A stretch of 64,000 bases of DNA from Granulicatella elegans (GCF_020735385.1 NZ_CP085953.1:744001-808000); one strand, 5' to 3'. Counted from the stretch's first letter, positions 53,343 to 63,097 are shown. Notes: generated from the letters alone by a model not told the origin. A program made the numbers and translations.

Positions 53343-55013
53343 ATGATGGAAAAAGATTGGTGGAAAGGCAAAGTAGCTTATCAAATTTATCCAAAAAGTT
53401 TTAATGATAGTAATGGAGATGGAATTGGAGATATAAAAGGAATTACCGAAAAACTCGATTACTTACAAAATTTGGGAATTGATATTTTATGGTTGTCTCC
53501 TGTCTATAAGAGTCCATTTGTCGACCAAGGATATGATATTGCAGATTATTATGCGATTGATCCACAATTTGGAACAATGGAAGATATGGAAGAATTAATT
53601 GCTGAAGCAAAAAAACGGGATATTTCCATTATTATGGATTTGGTTGTCAACCACTGTTCTGATCAACATGAATGGTTTCAAAAAGCATTAGCAGATCCAG
53701 ATGGCCCTTATGCAGATTATTTTTATTTTATTGAAAGTGAAAAAGAACCGAATAACTGGGAAACTTATTTTGGAGGTAGCGTGTGGGATAAAGTTCCTGG
53801 AACGAATAAATACTATTTACACTCATTTCATAAAGGACAGCCTGATTTAAATTGGCAAAATCCTGTTGTGCGTGAAGAAATTTATACAATGATTAATTGG
53901 TGGTTAGAAAAAGGAATCGGAGGATTCCGTATTGATGCCATTATTAATATTAAAAAGGATTTAGAGTGGCGTTCATTACCATCTGAACAAGAAAATGGAC
54001 TTGTTCCTGTTCGTTATTCATTAGCAAATGCGCAACCAATCGAACCATTTTTACAAGAAATGAAGGAAAAAACATTTGCACGCTATCATGCTTTTACAGT
54101 AGGAGAAGTATTTGATGAAACGGATGAAGAATTACATTTCTTTATTGGCGAAGAGGGGGTGTTCTCGTCTATTTTTGATTTCAAACAAACGATTTTAGGG
54201 CAAAAGGGAAATGGCTGGTATAGTCATGAATTACCAACTGCAGAAGAATTAAAAGAGAGTATTTTCAAAGCGCATCGTCGTGCGGATTCCATTGGTGTAT
54301 TATCAACTATTATTGAAAACCATGATGAGCCACGTGGAGTTTCTCATTACATTCCTGAAGGAGAAGTGACAGAAATTAGTAAAAAAGCTCTTGCAACGGT
54401 GCAAATGCTTCGAAAAGGAATTCCATTTATTTATCAAGGACAAGAGGTTGGGATGGAAAATCAAATTTTCGAATCGATTGATGAGTTTGATGATATTAAT
54501 ACTTTAAATGAATATCATGTTGCTAAAGAGGCGGGACTAACGGATGAAGAAGCGTTGAAGGCTATTTCAAAATATAGTCGTGATAATGCTCGTACTCCAA
54601 TGCAATGGAATGGTGAGGAGAAATTAGGATTTACAACTGGAGAAGCTTGGCTTGTTTCAAAACAGCCACAAAGAGACATGAATGTTGAATCTCAGGAAGA
54701 TAACCCACAATCCATCTTGAATTATTATAGATTGCTAACGGCTTTATATCGTGATGAAGTTTATGGTTCAACTATAAGAGAAGGGGAGTTTATCCCTGTT
54801 TTAGAAGAAGTAAAAAATATGATTGCTTATGAGCGTCGTGGCGAAAAACGTGTGCTTGTATTAGTGAACTATCACGCAGAACCTCAAACGGTAAATTTAT
54901 CAACGCCTGTAAGAAAAGTATTGCTAGCCAATATTCCAGCAGAAATGAATGGACAAGGAAATCAACTCTCTCTTGCTGGCTATCAAGCGCTTGTCTGTGA
55001 ATTAGAAGATTAA
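53343..55013 (+). CDS. Glycoside hydrolase family 13 alpha-glucosidase (oligo-1,6-glucosidase type)
   Basis: Cytosolic glucosidase acting on short alpha-linked glucosides, 556 residues. The usual GH13 regions are present: QIYPKSFNDSNGDGIGD, region I DLVVNHCSD (about 98-106), region II GFRIDAI (nucleophile Asp near 200), region III VGEVFDE (acid Glu) and region IV ENHDEPRG. Val after the nucleophile region points to the alpha-1,6/MalL-DexB-TreC group rather than alpha-amylase. The residue after NH is Cys where Thr is usual. Exact substrate is not decidable. GAAGGAGG precedes ATG 53343. Confidence 0.88.
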   Translation: MMEKDWWKGKVAYQIYPKSFNDSNGDGIGDIKGITEKLDYLQNLGIDILWLSPVYKSPFVDQGYDIADYYAIDPQFGTMEDMEELIAEAKKRDISIIMDLVVNHCSDQHEWFQKALADPDGPYADYFYFIESEKEPNNWETYFGGSVWDKVPGTNKYYLHSFHKGQPDLNWQNPVVREEIYTMINWWLEKGIGGFRIDAIINIKKDLEWRSLPSEQENGLVPVRYSLANAQPIEPFLQEMKEKTFARYHAFTVGEVFDETDEELHFFIGEEGVFSSIFDFKQTILGQKGNGWYSHELPTAEELKESIFKAHRRADSIGVLSTIIENHDEPRGVSHYIPEGEVTEISKKALATVQMLRKGIPFIYQGQEVGMENQIFESIDEFDDINTLNEYHVAKEAGLTDEEALKAISKYSRDNARTPMQWNGEEKLGFTTGEAWLVSKQPQRDMNVESQEDNPQSILNYYRLLTALYRDEVYGSTIREGEFIPVLEEVKNMIAYERRGEKRVLVLVNYHAEPQTVNLSTPVRKVLLANIPAEMNGQGNQLSLAGYQALVCELED

Positions 55014-55023
55014 TAGAGTGAAG

Positions 55024-55073
55024 AAAACGTTCTTTCGATAAAGTTTGTAGGACTTGTTGAAAGGGCGTTTTTT
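55024..55073 (+). terminator. Terminator of the glucosidase gene
   Basis: AAAACGTTCTTTC (55024-55036) pairs imperfectly with GAAAGGGCGTTTT (55059-55071), then T's. Confidence 0.65.
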
Positions 55074-55221
55074 ATTGTAAATAAACGATGCTTAAGAATG
55101 CTTAAACAAGAAAAATCTATATAAAAACGGAAACAACTGGTGTATAATGAGTGTAATAAAAAATAAAGAAACTTATTGACAAAAAAGAGTATGAAGTGAC
55201 CCCAAAAAGTTAGACTTTTTT

Positions 55222-55246
55222 GAGACGACTTAAGTCGTCTCTTTTT
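55222..55246. terminator. Palindromic terminator inside the IS end
   Basis: GAGACGACTTAAGTCGTCTC (55222-55241) is a perfect palindrome followed by T5. Confidence 0.7.
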
Positions 55247-55271
55247 GATTAATAAAACAAAATGTATGAAT

Positions 55272-55314
55272 AACCCCCTAGGGGGTTCGCGCCAAAATTT
55301 TTGGCGCGTTTTTT
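55272..55314 (-). terminator. Double palindrome after orfB
   Basis: AACCCCCTAGGGGGTT (55272-55287) directly abuts CGCGCCAAAA/TTTTGGCGCG (55288-55308), then T6 on the + strand. It lies between the orfB stop and the IS end. Confidence 0.6.
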
Positions 55315-55352
55315 CTTGGAAATATTATTAAACTTTCAATTAGATTTACTAG

Positions 55353-56186
55353 TTAAGCAATACGAGCAGAGTTTGAATGAGTTATTCTGTAATTTACAGG
55401 ACTTAGTCCATCCAGTTTAATTTTTATACGTTTGTTGTTGTAATAATCAATATAATCGATAATAGCTTTCTCTAATTCCTCAAGAGACTTAAATTCTTTT
55501 TCAAATCCATAAAACATTTCTGATTTCAAAATACCAAAGAAAGATTCCATCATACCATTATCTGCACTGTTCCCCTTACGTGACATAGACGGCTTTATAT
55601 CTTTACTTTCTAAAAATCGATGATAAGAATCATGCTGGTATTGCCAACCTTGGTCACTGTGGAGAATAGTATTTTTGTATTTTTCATCTGTAAATGCCTC
55701 GTTTAACATTGCCTTTAGTTGATGTAAGTTAGGTGAACGAGAAAGATTGAACGCAATAATTTCACTGTTAAATCCATCTAAGACTGGTGATAAATATAGT
55801 TTCTGTTCACTACTTGGAATGGCAAACTCCGTTACATCTGTGTAACATTTTTCCATTGGTTTAGATCCTTCAAAATCACGTTGAATCAGATTATCTGATT
55901 TCTTTCCAACATCTCCTTGGTATGAATAATATTTGCGTTTACGACGAATACGGGCAATTAAACCAAGTGCTTTCATTAAGCGTTGTACCTTCTTATGATT
56001 CACTTTAAAGCCACGATTTCTTAATTCTAAATGAATTCTACGGTAACCATAGTTTTCCTTATGTTCTGTAAAAATATCTTGTATTTCATCTTTAAGCTGT
56101 TGATCCTTATCCGGTTGGTTCATTTGTTTTAAATGGTAATAGTACGTTGAACGAGCTAAATTAATTACTTTAAGAAGAATATCCAA
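55353..56186 (-). CDS. IS150-type transposase OrfB
   Basis: Catalytic integrase-like part, 277 residues from the first ATG. An HTH_21 region (about 35-90, EHKENYGYRRIHLELRNRG) precedes the rve integrase core: Asp in CYTDVTEF, Asp in LHSDQGWQYQ and Glu in MMESFFGILKSE, a complete DDE triad. It is normally made as an OrfAB fusion by a -1 frameshift; its frame is open upstream into the end of orfA, and the five-A run on the minus strand (56222-56226) is a likely slip site. Confidence 0.94.
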   Translation of the reverse strand: MDILLKVINLARSTYYYHLKQMNQPDKDQQLKDEIQDIFTEHKENYGYRRIHLELRNRGFKVNHKKVQRLMKALGLIARIRRKRKYYSYQGDVGKKSDNLIQRDFEGSKPMEKCYTDVTEFAIPSSEQKLYLSPVLDGFNSEIIAFNLSRSPNLHQLKAMLNEAFTDEKYKNTILHSDQGWQYQHDSYHRFLESKDIKPSMSRKGNSADNGMMESFFGILKSEMFYGFEKEFKSLEELEKAIIDYIDYYNNKRIKIKLDGLSPVNYRITHSNSARIA

Positions 56187-56200
56187 TGGAAATTCATTGA

Positions 56201-56716
56201 TTAATTCTTGAACAATTTCAGTTTTTCTTCTTTCTCTTTTTCCTCCTTCAATCGTAGTTCCCTCAACTTTTTTAGAACAGCAATTTCCGCCTTTAAGTAT
56301 AGATTTTCTAATTCAAGATGTTCTAATTCTGTCATTTCTTCTAATTTTTTCTTTGGCTTACGTCCCATTGAATTTGGTCTCCCTCTTGTTTTCTCAACAA
56401 TAGTATACCCATTTTTCTTATATTGTGCTAGCCAATTTGAAAGTAGGGAACGATTAGGAAGTGCATAATCAATAGCCACACTTGTTTGTGAACGACCTTC
56501 TAAAAGAACTTTATTCATTATTTCCTGCTTTAGTTTTGGTGAATAGTAACGATTTTTTTCTTTTTTAACAATTTCTATTCCATATTGATCAATCAATCGA
56601 ACTAAGTATTTAATATTAGAATCGGCAATATCGTATTTCTTTGAAAGATTCTTTAAACTTTCACCTTGTTTTCTTAGTTGATAAATTTCTATTTTATCTT
56701 CATAAGTTAATTTCAT
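56201..56716 (-). CDS. IS150-type transposase OrfA
   Basis: DNA-binding part, 171 residues from ATG 56716 (frame open to 56731). Two helix-turn-helix regions: [19 protein letters not shown] (about 10-40) and [20 protein letters not shown] (about 75-100). A leucine-zipper-like coiled coil follows (about 125-165, [21 protein letters not shown] in part), ending in a Lys/Glu-rich stretch where the frameshift to OrfB is expected. Confidence 0.93.
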   Translation of the reverse strand: MKLTYEDKIEIYQLRKQGESLKNLSKKYDIADSNIKYLVRLIDQYGIEIVKKEKNRYYSPKLKQEIMNKVLLEGRSQTSVAIDYALPNRSLLSNWLAQYKKNGYTIVEKTRGRPNSMGRKPKKKLEEMTELEHLELENLYLKAEIAVLKKLRELRLKEEKEKEEKLKLFKN

Positions 56717-56844
56717 TAAAAAACACCCCAAAAGTTAGATTTTTCATGTCTAACTTTTGGGGTGCAGTACAGTATCGGGTGTTTTTTTAGTTAAAATAGT
56801 AACTAACCTATTCTTTTTAAAAAAGTTTTGAGGAGGAATGTATC

Positions 56845-57324
56845 ATGGATACACAAAAAGTTGAACACTATGCAGGAGTGGTAAGAAAAGTTTCTATGGG
56901 GTTAAAAGTTTGGAATATTATTGGAATTGTTGGGAATGGTTTTGCAACAGCAGGACTAGCATTTTTATTATTGCCATCTACTCAAGAAGAATTAGCAAAA
57001 TTAAAGAATCCAGCTTTTAATACGGAAACGATTGGTTTGAGTGGAGCCATTGTTGTAATCTTTTTATTGTTATGTATTTTTTCAACAATTTTATACCATA
57101 AAATTGGAAAAACTGCTAAACAACAACAATTACCAGATAAAAATTTATTAAACTTTGCAATTGGAATTCATGCATTTTCAATTGTAATACAATTGGTGAG
57201 TCAATTCATTAGTCCGAAAGGGTTTGATATTACTGCATATATTGTCCCAGCGATTATTGCCGGATTACTAGGATGGGTATATGTGACATACCAAAAATGG
57301 GAGCAAGAAGTAGCAAAACATTAA
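56845..57324 (+). CDS. Membrane protein of unknown function before the efflux operon
   Basis: 159 residues with about four hydrophobic segments (about 25-47, 65-90, 110-125, 135-150). GAGGAGG lies nine bases before ATG 56845. It ends 12 bases before the MacA-like gene, so it is probably part of that operon. No family is recognised. Confidence 0.75.
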   Translation: MDTQKVEHYAGVVRKVSMGLKVWNIIGIVGNGFATAGLAFLLLPSTQEELAKLKNPAFNTETIGLSGAIVVIFLLLCIFSTILYHKIGKTAKQQQLPDKNLLNFAIGIHAFSIVIQLVSQFISPKGFDITAYIVPAIIAGLLGWVYVTYQKWEQEVAKH

Positions 57325-57336
57325 GGAGAGGTATGA

Positions 57337-58548
57337 ATGAGTAAAACATTAAAATGGAGCATGATTAGCGTAATGGTATTAGGAGCCGTTGTCGTTATCG
57401 TATTAGGATTTTTAAAATTACGCTCTCCAGAAAAGAAAGAAGAACACCATTATACAATTATGGAATTAACGGAACAGGAGCCTTTAGTATTAGATGGAAA
57501 TATTGAAACGGCTAAAGAGCAAAGTTATCATGTCGACCCTCAAAAAGGGCAAGTCACTCAAGTAAAAGTAACAGATGGTCAAGAAGTAGAAGCAGGCGAT
57601 GTGTTATTTGAATATGATAATGAAACAATTAGTGACGAAGTTGCCGATTTAAATCGACAAGTGAGTCGCCTAATATCTGAACGTGATCATCTATATCAAG
57701 AATTGGAAACACAAAAGAATCGTAAAACTCAAGCAAAACAAGAGGTAGAAAAAGAAGTTCCTACTCAAAATCAGCAAGGTACTACGAATCAAACAGCTCA
57801 TGTAGGTACTATGGATACGACTGCCTTTGATCAAGCCATCGAGGGAACTCAAAAAGCGATTCGTGAGATGAACAATACTATTGAAGATGTAAACACAAAA
57901 ATTGAACGTCTGTCTAAAAAAACAAGCTCAAGTGTAACAGCGGATATTGCAGGAACTATTAGCATTAATCCAGAAGGAAAGACAAATGTACAATTAGCTT
58001 TCATTAAAATTGCAAGTAAAGATAGCGAAGTGAAAACAACCGTTTCTGAATATGATTATGAATCTGTTGAAAAAGGAACTCCTGTAATTGTATATGTGAA
58101 AGCTCAAGATCGAGAAATTAAAGGAACGATTTCATTTGTTTCAACGGATCCGTCAGGAAGTGGTGCTAATCCAGTACCAACATTGCCAACTTCTCCTAGT
58201 GCAGCTTCTAGCAGTGGAGGTCATGGTGTTGCTCGTTATGATGTGATTGTAAAACCAGAAATTTCTCTTCCGAATGGCTTTACGGTTCAAGTAAAAATTC
58301 CTCAAAAAGGATTAGTATTAACAGAACAAGCTATTCAAAAAGATGGTGAACAAGAATATGTCTATTTATACGACAATGGGGTAGCTAAACGTAAAAATAT
58401 CAAACGTTTGAAAAAAGGATTCCAATGGATTGTTCAAGAAGGATTAAGTATTGGCGATAAAGTGATTGCAAATCCTGATTCAGACATTACAGATGGAGCA
58501 GCGGTGTCTTCTACACAATTGGAAGAGTCGGTGAAGTCCCATGATTAA
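57337..58548 (+). CDS. Efflux adaptor subunit, MacA/HlyD-like
   Basis: Membrane-fusion-type adaptor, 403 residues. An N-terminal membrane anchor (about 7-26) is followed by a barrel-sandwich (biotinyl-lipoyl-like) half (about 60-95, QVTQVKVTDGQEVEAGDVLF), a coiled-coil hairpin (about 100-200), the second lipoyl half and a beta-barrel. In Gram-positives these work with a MacB-like ABC pair to export peptides or antimicrobials. The stop overlaps the ATPase gene by 8 bases. Confidence 0.87.
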   Translation: MSKTLKWSMISVMVLGAVVVIVLGFLKLRSPEKKEEHHYTIMELTEQEPLVLDGNIETAKEQSYHVDPQKGQVTQVKVTDGQEVEAGDVLFEYDNETISDEVADLNRQVSRLISERDHLYQELETQKNRKTQAKQEVEKEVPTQNQQGTTNQTAHVGTMDTTAFDQAIEGTQKAIREMNNTIEDVNTKIERLSKKTSSSVTADIAGTISINPEGKTNVQLAFIKIASKDSEVKTTVSEYDYESVEKGTPVIVYVKAQDREIKGTISFVSTDPSGSGANPVPTLPTSPSAASSSGGHGVARYDVIVKPEISLPNGFTVQVKIPQKGLVLTEQAIQKDGEQEYVYLYDNGVAKRKNIKRLKKGFQWIVQEGLSIGDKVIANPDSDITDGAAVSSTQLEESVKSHD

Positions 58549-59233
58549 ACTAGAACATATTCATAAATATTATAAAGTTGGAGATGAGCAGTTACATGTA
58601 TTAAATGATGTGACTGTCCGTATTACTCAAGGAGAATTTGTAGGAATTATGGGGCCTTCTGGTTCTGGAAAATCTACTCTTATTAATATATTAGGATTCC
58701 TAGATTCTAAATATGAAGGAAAATATTCTTTTAATGACGAGTCTGTTTCTAATTTGAGCGATAATCAAATTTCCAAAGTTCGTAATTCTACCGTTGGATT
58801 TGTTTTTCAAGATTTTAACTTAATTGAGCAAGCAACAGTCGAAGAAAATGTGCGTCTGCCTTTATTATATCGTGGATTAACACCTCGACAAACTCATACA
58901 AAAGTAAAGCAAGCACTAGAAAAAGTAGGATTAGGAGATAAATTAGAAAAATATCCTCGACATCTTTCAGGTGGTCAAAAACAAAGAGTGGCAATTGCTC
59001 GAGCGCTAGTGAATAGTCCAAAATTCATTATTGCTGACGAACCAACAGGAGCATTAGATAGTAAAACTTCTGCGAGTATTATGGATATTTTATATCGTTT
59101 AAATCTTGAAGATGGAGTAACGATTGTAATGGTGACGCATGATCCCACTTTGACGAAGTATTGTTCTCGTGTCATCCATGTAATCGATGGAGTGATTCAT
59201 GAGCAAAAGGAGGGGATTCCAAATGAAATTTAG
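58541..59233 (+). CDS. ABC transporter ATP-binding protein, MacB/LolD-like
   Basis: ATPase of 230 residues. Walker A GPSGSGKST (about 39-47), Q-loop FVFQDFNLI, signature LSGGQKQR (about 143-150), Walker B FIIADEPTGALD (about 160-172) and switch His in MVTHDPTL. It belongs to the MacB/LolD group that pairs with FtsX-like permeases. It overlaps both neighbours and is the middle gene of the efflux operon. Confidence 0.95.
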   Translation: MIKLEHIHKYYKVGDEQLHVLNDVTVRITQGEFVGIMGPSGSGKSTLINILGFLDSKYEGKYSFNDESVSNLSDNQISKVRNSTVGFVFQDFNLIEQATVEENVRLPLLYRGLTPRQTHTKVKQALEKVGLGDKLEKYPRHLSGGQKQRVAIARALVNSPKFIIADEPTGALDSKTSASIMDILYRLNLEDGVTIVMVTHDPTLTKYCSRVIHVIDGVIHEQKEGIPNEI

Positions 59234-60446
59234 TGTATTATTAGGATCCGCTCTGCATTCTCTAAAAGGAAATGCTCGTCGTACAATTTTAACCATGTTA
59301 GGAATTATTATCGGAATTGCAGCTGTTATTACGATTATGAGTCTTGGGAAAGGATTCCAAAAAATGGCTGTTTCAGGATTAGCTGGAGAAGATAATGGGA
59401 AAGTCACTGTACAATTTTTCTATCAACCCGACAATCCAGAATCTGTTCGAAAATTAGAAAAAGCTTTTTCAAAGCAAGACCGCATTGGTGTGGAAAGTAT
59501 TGAAGGAGTTTCGGGAACAGAAATTCCTGAAACAAGGGAACAAAATTATATTTTCGGAGTTTCGATTCCAACGAAGAAAACAACAGAAAAAATTGTACTT
59601 GGATTAGAAAAATCTGCAACAAAAGAATCTTTGACGATTGGAGAAAATATTTCCCAAGTAGATATTGATGCGAATAAAAAAGTAGCGATTATTGATGAAG
59701 AGTTAGCAGAATTATTATTTTCTAGTCCAAAGCAAGCACTAGGTCATGGGGTAACGATTGATGGAGAAGTGTATTATATTAAAGGGATTAAACCAACGAG
59801 TAAAGTAGATACTTTGCAAGCCGTGTTTACAGGTGCAGACCCTTATAAAGCAGTACATGTTCCAGCTACCACTCATCAACATTATCATAAAAAAGAAGAA
59901 AACGTGAATGGACTAAAAGTATTTATTAAACCAGGCTATGTAGCAAAAGATGTTGCTAAAAAGGTAGAAACTCATTTGAATGAAGTGGGTTCAAAACATA
60001 CTTCTGGGAAATATACCTTTATTGACGTAGCTGCTCAAATGGATATTATTGGAAAAGTGTTAGATGGATTAACTTATTTCGTTTCGGCAGTAGCCGGAAT
60101 TTCGTTATTCATTGCAGGTGTTGGGGTGATGAATATGATGTATATTTCAGTATCTGAACGAACAAAAGAAATTGGGATTCGTCGTGCAATGGGAGCTACT
60201 AAAGGTTCCATTCAATTACAATTTTTATTAGAAGGAATTATGATTACTTCTATTGGAGGAATTATCGGATATGTAACAGGCGTGCTACTTGCGATGCTGA
60301 TTTCGAATTTCCTACCATTTAAAATTTATACTGACTGGACAGCAGTAGCTTTAACAGTTGGAGTATCAGTCTTTATTGGAATTGTATTTAGCGTATTTCC
60401 TGCTAAGTCTGCTGCCAATAAAGATGTCATTGAAATATTACGTTAA
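59223..60446 (+). CDS. ABC transporter permease, MacB/FtsX-like
   Basis: Permease of 407 residues with the MacB layout: a first membrane segment (about 20-42), a large outside MacB_PCD domain (about 45-270), then three segments near the C-terminus (about 280-305, 335-360, 370-395). ERTKEIGIRRAMGATKGSI is the typical coupling motif. AAAGGAGG precedes ATG 59223; the ORF from 59199 would run through that signal. It is the last gene of the operon. Confidence 0.92.
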   Translation: MKFSVLLGSALHSLKGNARRTILTMLGIIIGIAAVITIMSLGKGFQKMAVSGLAGEDNGKVTVQFFYQPDNPESVRKLEKAFSKQDRIGVESIEGVSGTEIPETREQNYIFGVSIPTKKTTEKIVLGLEKSATKESLTIGENISQVDIDANKKVAIIDEELAELLFSSPKQALGHGVTIDGEVYYIKGIKPTSKVDTLQAVFTGADPYKAVHVPATTHQHYHKKEENVNGLKVFIKPGYVAKDVAKKVETHLNEVGSKHTSGKYTFIDVAAQMDIIGKVLDGLTYFVSAVAGISLFIAGVGVMNMMYISVSERTKEIGIRRAMGATKGSIQLQFLLEGIMITSIGGIIGYVTGVLLAMLISNFLPFKIYTDWTAVALTVGVSVFIGIVFSVFPAKSAANKDVIEILR

Positions 60447-60473
60447 AAGGTTGGAGAAACTCCAGCCTTTTTT
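60446..60473 (+). terminator. Terminator of the efflux operon
   Basis: AAAGGTTGGAG (60446-60456), AAA loop, CTCCAGCCTTT (60460-60470), T-run after. Confidence 0.85.
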
Positions 60474-60548
60474 CTTTGAAATGATTGAAACATGAAGGAG
60501 AAACTTGTACTATAGATATGGCAATAAAATGAAGAAAGAGGTGAGCGC

Positions 60549-61046
60549 ATGAAGATTTCAGAAGGAGATTTTATATTTGAATTAAAATTTTTAACGATCC
60601 ATCCTCAAACTCACAACATTCAAACAGATGTTTTCTTACAAGTTTCTCATCAAGAACAAGCTTATCAAGAACTTATAGACTTATTATCTGTAGCACAATT
60701 GGAAGAATGTCTGGTGTCGATGAAGAATTTATTAGAAAAAGGAGAAGAGTATTCTTCAGAATTTGAACAATCCAGATTAGCAGTGTTATTAGAAAAATTA
60801 GAAGAAGAGTATGTTATGACATGGGTCATTGCTCCAGAAAATATTTTAACAACGGCTTCTCAAGTCATTGGAATTGATTTGGCTCAATTGGATGAAGAAG
60901 CAGTGTTTCTTTATCAAGAAGAAGAGGAAAAGAAACAAACAAAAACGGTTGAAGTGGAATTGAGTTTATCTGCTGAAGAAATGCGACAAATCTATGAACA
61001 ATTGCAAGAAGATTTGAAACGAGTAAAAGAATTTATGCTATACTAA
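60549..61046 (+). CDS. Hypothetical protein, Glu-rich
   Basis: 165 residues, acidic and mainly helical, with no membrane segment or signal peptide. Two amphipathic stretches (about 35-75 and 115-160) are rich in Glu, Gln and Leu. GAAAGAGGTGAG precedes ATG 60549. It lies 31 bases before rpiA and may share its transcript. Not recognised. Confidence 0.7.
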   Translation: MKISEGDFIFELKFLTIHPQTHNIQTDVFLQVSHQEQAYQELIDLLSVAQLEECLVSMKNLLEKGEEYSSEFEQSRLAVLLEKLEEEYVMTWVIAPENILTTASQVIGIDLAQLDEEAVFLYQEEEEKKQTKTVEVELSLSAEEMRQIYEQLQEDLKRVKEFMLY

Positions 61047-61077
61047 AAATAGTTAAATCATATTGGAGGGTATGCGT

Positions 61078-61752
61078 GTGAACATGAAAGAGATGGTTGG
61101 CAAACAGGCCGCAACTTATATTGAATCAGGGATGACCGTAGGTCTAGGAACAGGTTCTACAGCTTATTATTTTGTAGAAGAAATTGGTAGACGTGTAAAA
61201 GAAGAAGGATTAGACATTATTGGTGTAACAACTTCAAAACGTACAAAAGAACAAGCTGAGAAGTTAGGAATTCCATTGAAGAGTGTAGACGAAGTAGATT
61301 TCATTGATGTAACAGTCGATGGTGCCGATGAAATTGCTCCTGATTTTTCAGGAATTAAAGGTGGCGGTGGTGCCCTATTATTTGAAAAAATTGTTGCAGA
61401 ACAATCAAAACGTATTATTTGGATTGTTGATGAATCTAAAATGGTGGATTATTTAGGACGCTTCCCACTTCCGGTAGAAGTGATTCCTTATGGTTCAGAA
61501 CAATTATTCAAAAAATTTGAAGCAAAAGGCTATCGTCCAAAATTCCGAGTGTTAGAAAATGGCGAACGTTATTTAACGGATAGTCAAAATTATATTATTG
61601 ACTTAGATGTATTCCCAATTAAAGATCCTGTGACATTTGGAGCAGAATTAAAAGCTCTAACAGGAGTAGTGGAACAAGGGTTATTTACAAATATGACAGA
61701 AACAGTTTTAATTGGAACGCCAGATGGTGTGAAAGTACAAACTTTAGGATAA
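61078..61752 (+). CDS. rpiA: Ribose-5-phosphate isomerase A
   Basis: Interconverts ribose-5-P and ribulose-5-P in the pentose phosphate pathway, 224 residues. Motifs: [16 protein letters not shown] (about 22-37), [13 protein letters not shown] (catalytic Asp and Glu region, about 80-92) and [13 protein letters not shown] (Lys and Glu, about 97-109). GGAGGG lies seven bases before GTG 61078; the open frame from 61063 includes the ribosome binding site. Together with xfp it reflects pentose-based metabolism. Confidence 0.96.
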   Translation: MNMKEMVGKQAATYIESGMTVGLGTGSTAYYFVEEIGRRVKEEGLDIIGVTTSKRTKEQAEKLGIPLKSVDEVDFIDVTVDGADEIAPDFSGIKGGGGALLFEKIVAEQSKRIIWIVDESKMVDYLGRFPLPVEVIPYGSEQLFKKFEAKGYRPKFRVLENGERYLTDSQNYIIDLDVFPIKDPVTFGAELKALTGVVEQGLFTNMTETVLIGTPDGVKVQTLG

Positions 61753-61757
61753 TAGTA

Positions 61758-61786
61758 AAAAGGCTGGGATTTGTCCCCAGCCTTTT
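61758..61786. terminator. Bidirectional terminator between rpiA and the aminotransferase
   Basis: AAAAGGCTGGG and CCCCAGCCTTTT form a strong stem flanked by A's and T's; it serves both converging genes. Confidence 0.88.
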
Positions 61787-61789
61787 GTG

Positions 61790-62947
61790 TTACGCTAAAT
61801 ATTTTTCTAATCGAGCAACTACTTCTGTTAAGTTTTCCATTGAAGCAGCGTAACTGAAACGAACGTAGCCTTCTCCACCAGGTCCAAATGAAACCCCAGG
61901 GATTAATGCTACTTTAGCCTTTTGTGCAAGGTCACGAACGAATGCCCATGAATCTGTTCCGAATTTTGCAGGAATTTTAGCAAATAGATAGAAAGCTCCA
62001 TCGGGACTTGCTACTTTGAAACCTAAGCGACGTAATTCTTTTGCAAGATAGTCACGTCGTTGTTGGTATTCTACTTTCATAATGTCACAGTCACCTTCTC
62101 CGTGTAACATCGCAGCTAAAGCACCGTATTGGCTTGAGCTACTTGGAGAAGTAACCATATATTGGTGAGTTTTAACAACTTCATTGATAAATGGAACTGG
62201 GCCAAGGATGTACCCGATTCTCCAGCCAGTCATAGCATGAGATTTGGATAAACCGGTAATTACGATTGTTTGATTAGGTAAGAATGAAGCTAATGATTTA
62301 TGAGTTCCGCTATACGTTAATTCAGCGTAAACTTCATCACATAATGCCCATAATCCATATTCTTTTAAGATAACACTTAAAGCTTCTAATTGTTCTTTAG
62401 AATAAGTTACCCCTGTTGGGTTACTTGGATATACTAATACAACTGCTTTAAAAGTTTTTTCTGGATGAGCTTCAATAGTAGCACGTAATTTTTCTGGAGT
62501 TAAAATAAAACCATCTTCACTAGTATCGACTGTAATAAAGTTCCCTTGGTTCACCATTGTAATTGGCATGTATAATGGGAAAACTGGAGTAGGAACAATA
62601 ACTGTGTCTCCAGGGTTCAAAATAGCTTGGAAGCTAGCGTTAATCGCTTCAGTAGCTCCGATAGTAGTGATGACCTGTTCTGCTGTATAGTTTAAATTGA
62701 ATTTTTTATTATAGTATGCTGCAGTTGCTTGACGTAATTCAGGAATCCCAGCATTTGGAGTATAGTGGGAATGATTATCACGAATGGCTTGAATAGCAGC
62801 TTCTTTAATATGTTCTGGTGTGTTGAAATTTGGTTCACCTAATGTTAATTTGATGATTCCAGGAATTTGAGAAACTTCTGCATCAAATTGACGAATATCT
62901 GAAACGGCAATTTTTTCAACGACTTGATTGAATGGATGTTCTAACAT
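61790..62947 (-). CDS. Class I/II pyridoxal-phosphate aminotransferase (PatA/AspC-like)
   Basis: PLP enzyme that transfers amino groups, 385 residues. Seen: LTLGEPNFNTPEHI, the substrate motif VLVYPSNPTGV, the PLP Lys in ITGLSKSHAMTGWRIGY and Arg in the C-terminal GYVRFSYAAS. Closest by pattern to aspartate/N-acetyl-diaminopimelate aminotransferases of lactobacilli; substrate uncertain. The start is ATG 62947 on the minus strand with GGGGG before it. It converges on rpiA. Confidence 0.9.
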   Translation of the reverse strand: MLEHPFNQVVEKIAVSDIRQFDAEVSQIPGIIKLTLGEPNFNTPEHIKEAAIQAIRDNHSHYTPNAGIPELRQATAAYYNKKFNLNYTAEQVITTIGATEAINASFQAILNPGDTVIVPTPVFPLYMPITMVNQGNFITVDTSEDGFILTPEKLRATIEAHPEKTFKAVVLVYPSNPTGVTYSKEQLEALSVILKEYGLWALCDEVYAELTYSGTHKSLASFLPNQTIVITGLSKSHAMTGWRIGYILGPVPFINEVVKTHQYMVTSPSSSSQYGALAAMLHGEGDCDIMKVEYQQRRDYLAKELRRLGFKVASPDGAFYLFAKIPAKFGTDSWAFVRDLAQKAKVALIPGVSFGPGGEGYVRFSYAASMENLTEVVARLEKYLA

Positions 62948-63097
62948 TTGTTACCCCCTGTGTTATAGATAGGTAAATTGTACCTTTTTTATCAAAAATT
63001 AGCAATGTGGAAACGAAAAAAGTCTTCTAATCATTCCTCCTACTAGCACAAGTTCAAAAAGTATTGTATAATATCACTGAAATATAGGTAAGCAGTC

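Larger units (their letters stand above)
55192..56771 (-). mobile_element. IS3-family (IS150-like) insertion sequence
   Basis: 1580 bp. Ends are TGAAGTGACCCCAAAAAGTT on the left and, on the other strand, TGTACTGCACCCCAAAAGTT on the right, matching as imperfect inverted repeats that begin with TG. GTA flanks both sides (55189-55191, 56772-56774), a 3-bp target duplication typical of the group. It contains orfA and orfB on the minus strand. Confidence 0.9.

Noticed and set aside
61063-61077. rpiA start at TTG 61063 or ATG 61072
   Set aside because: Both fall on or next to the Shine-Dalgarno GGAGGG; GTG 61078 has proper spacing.
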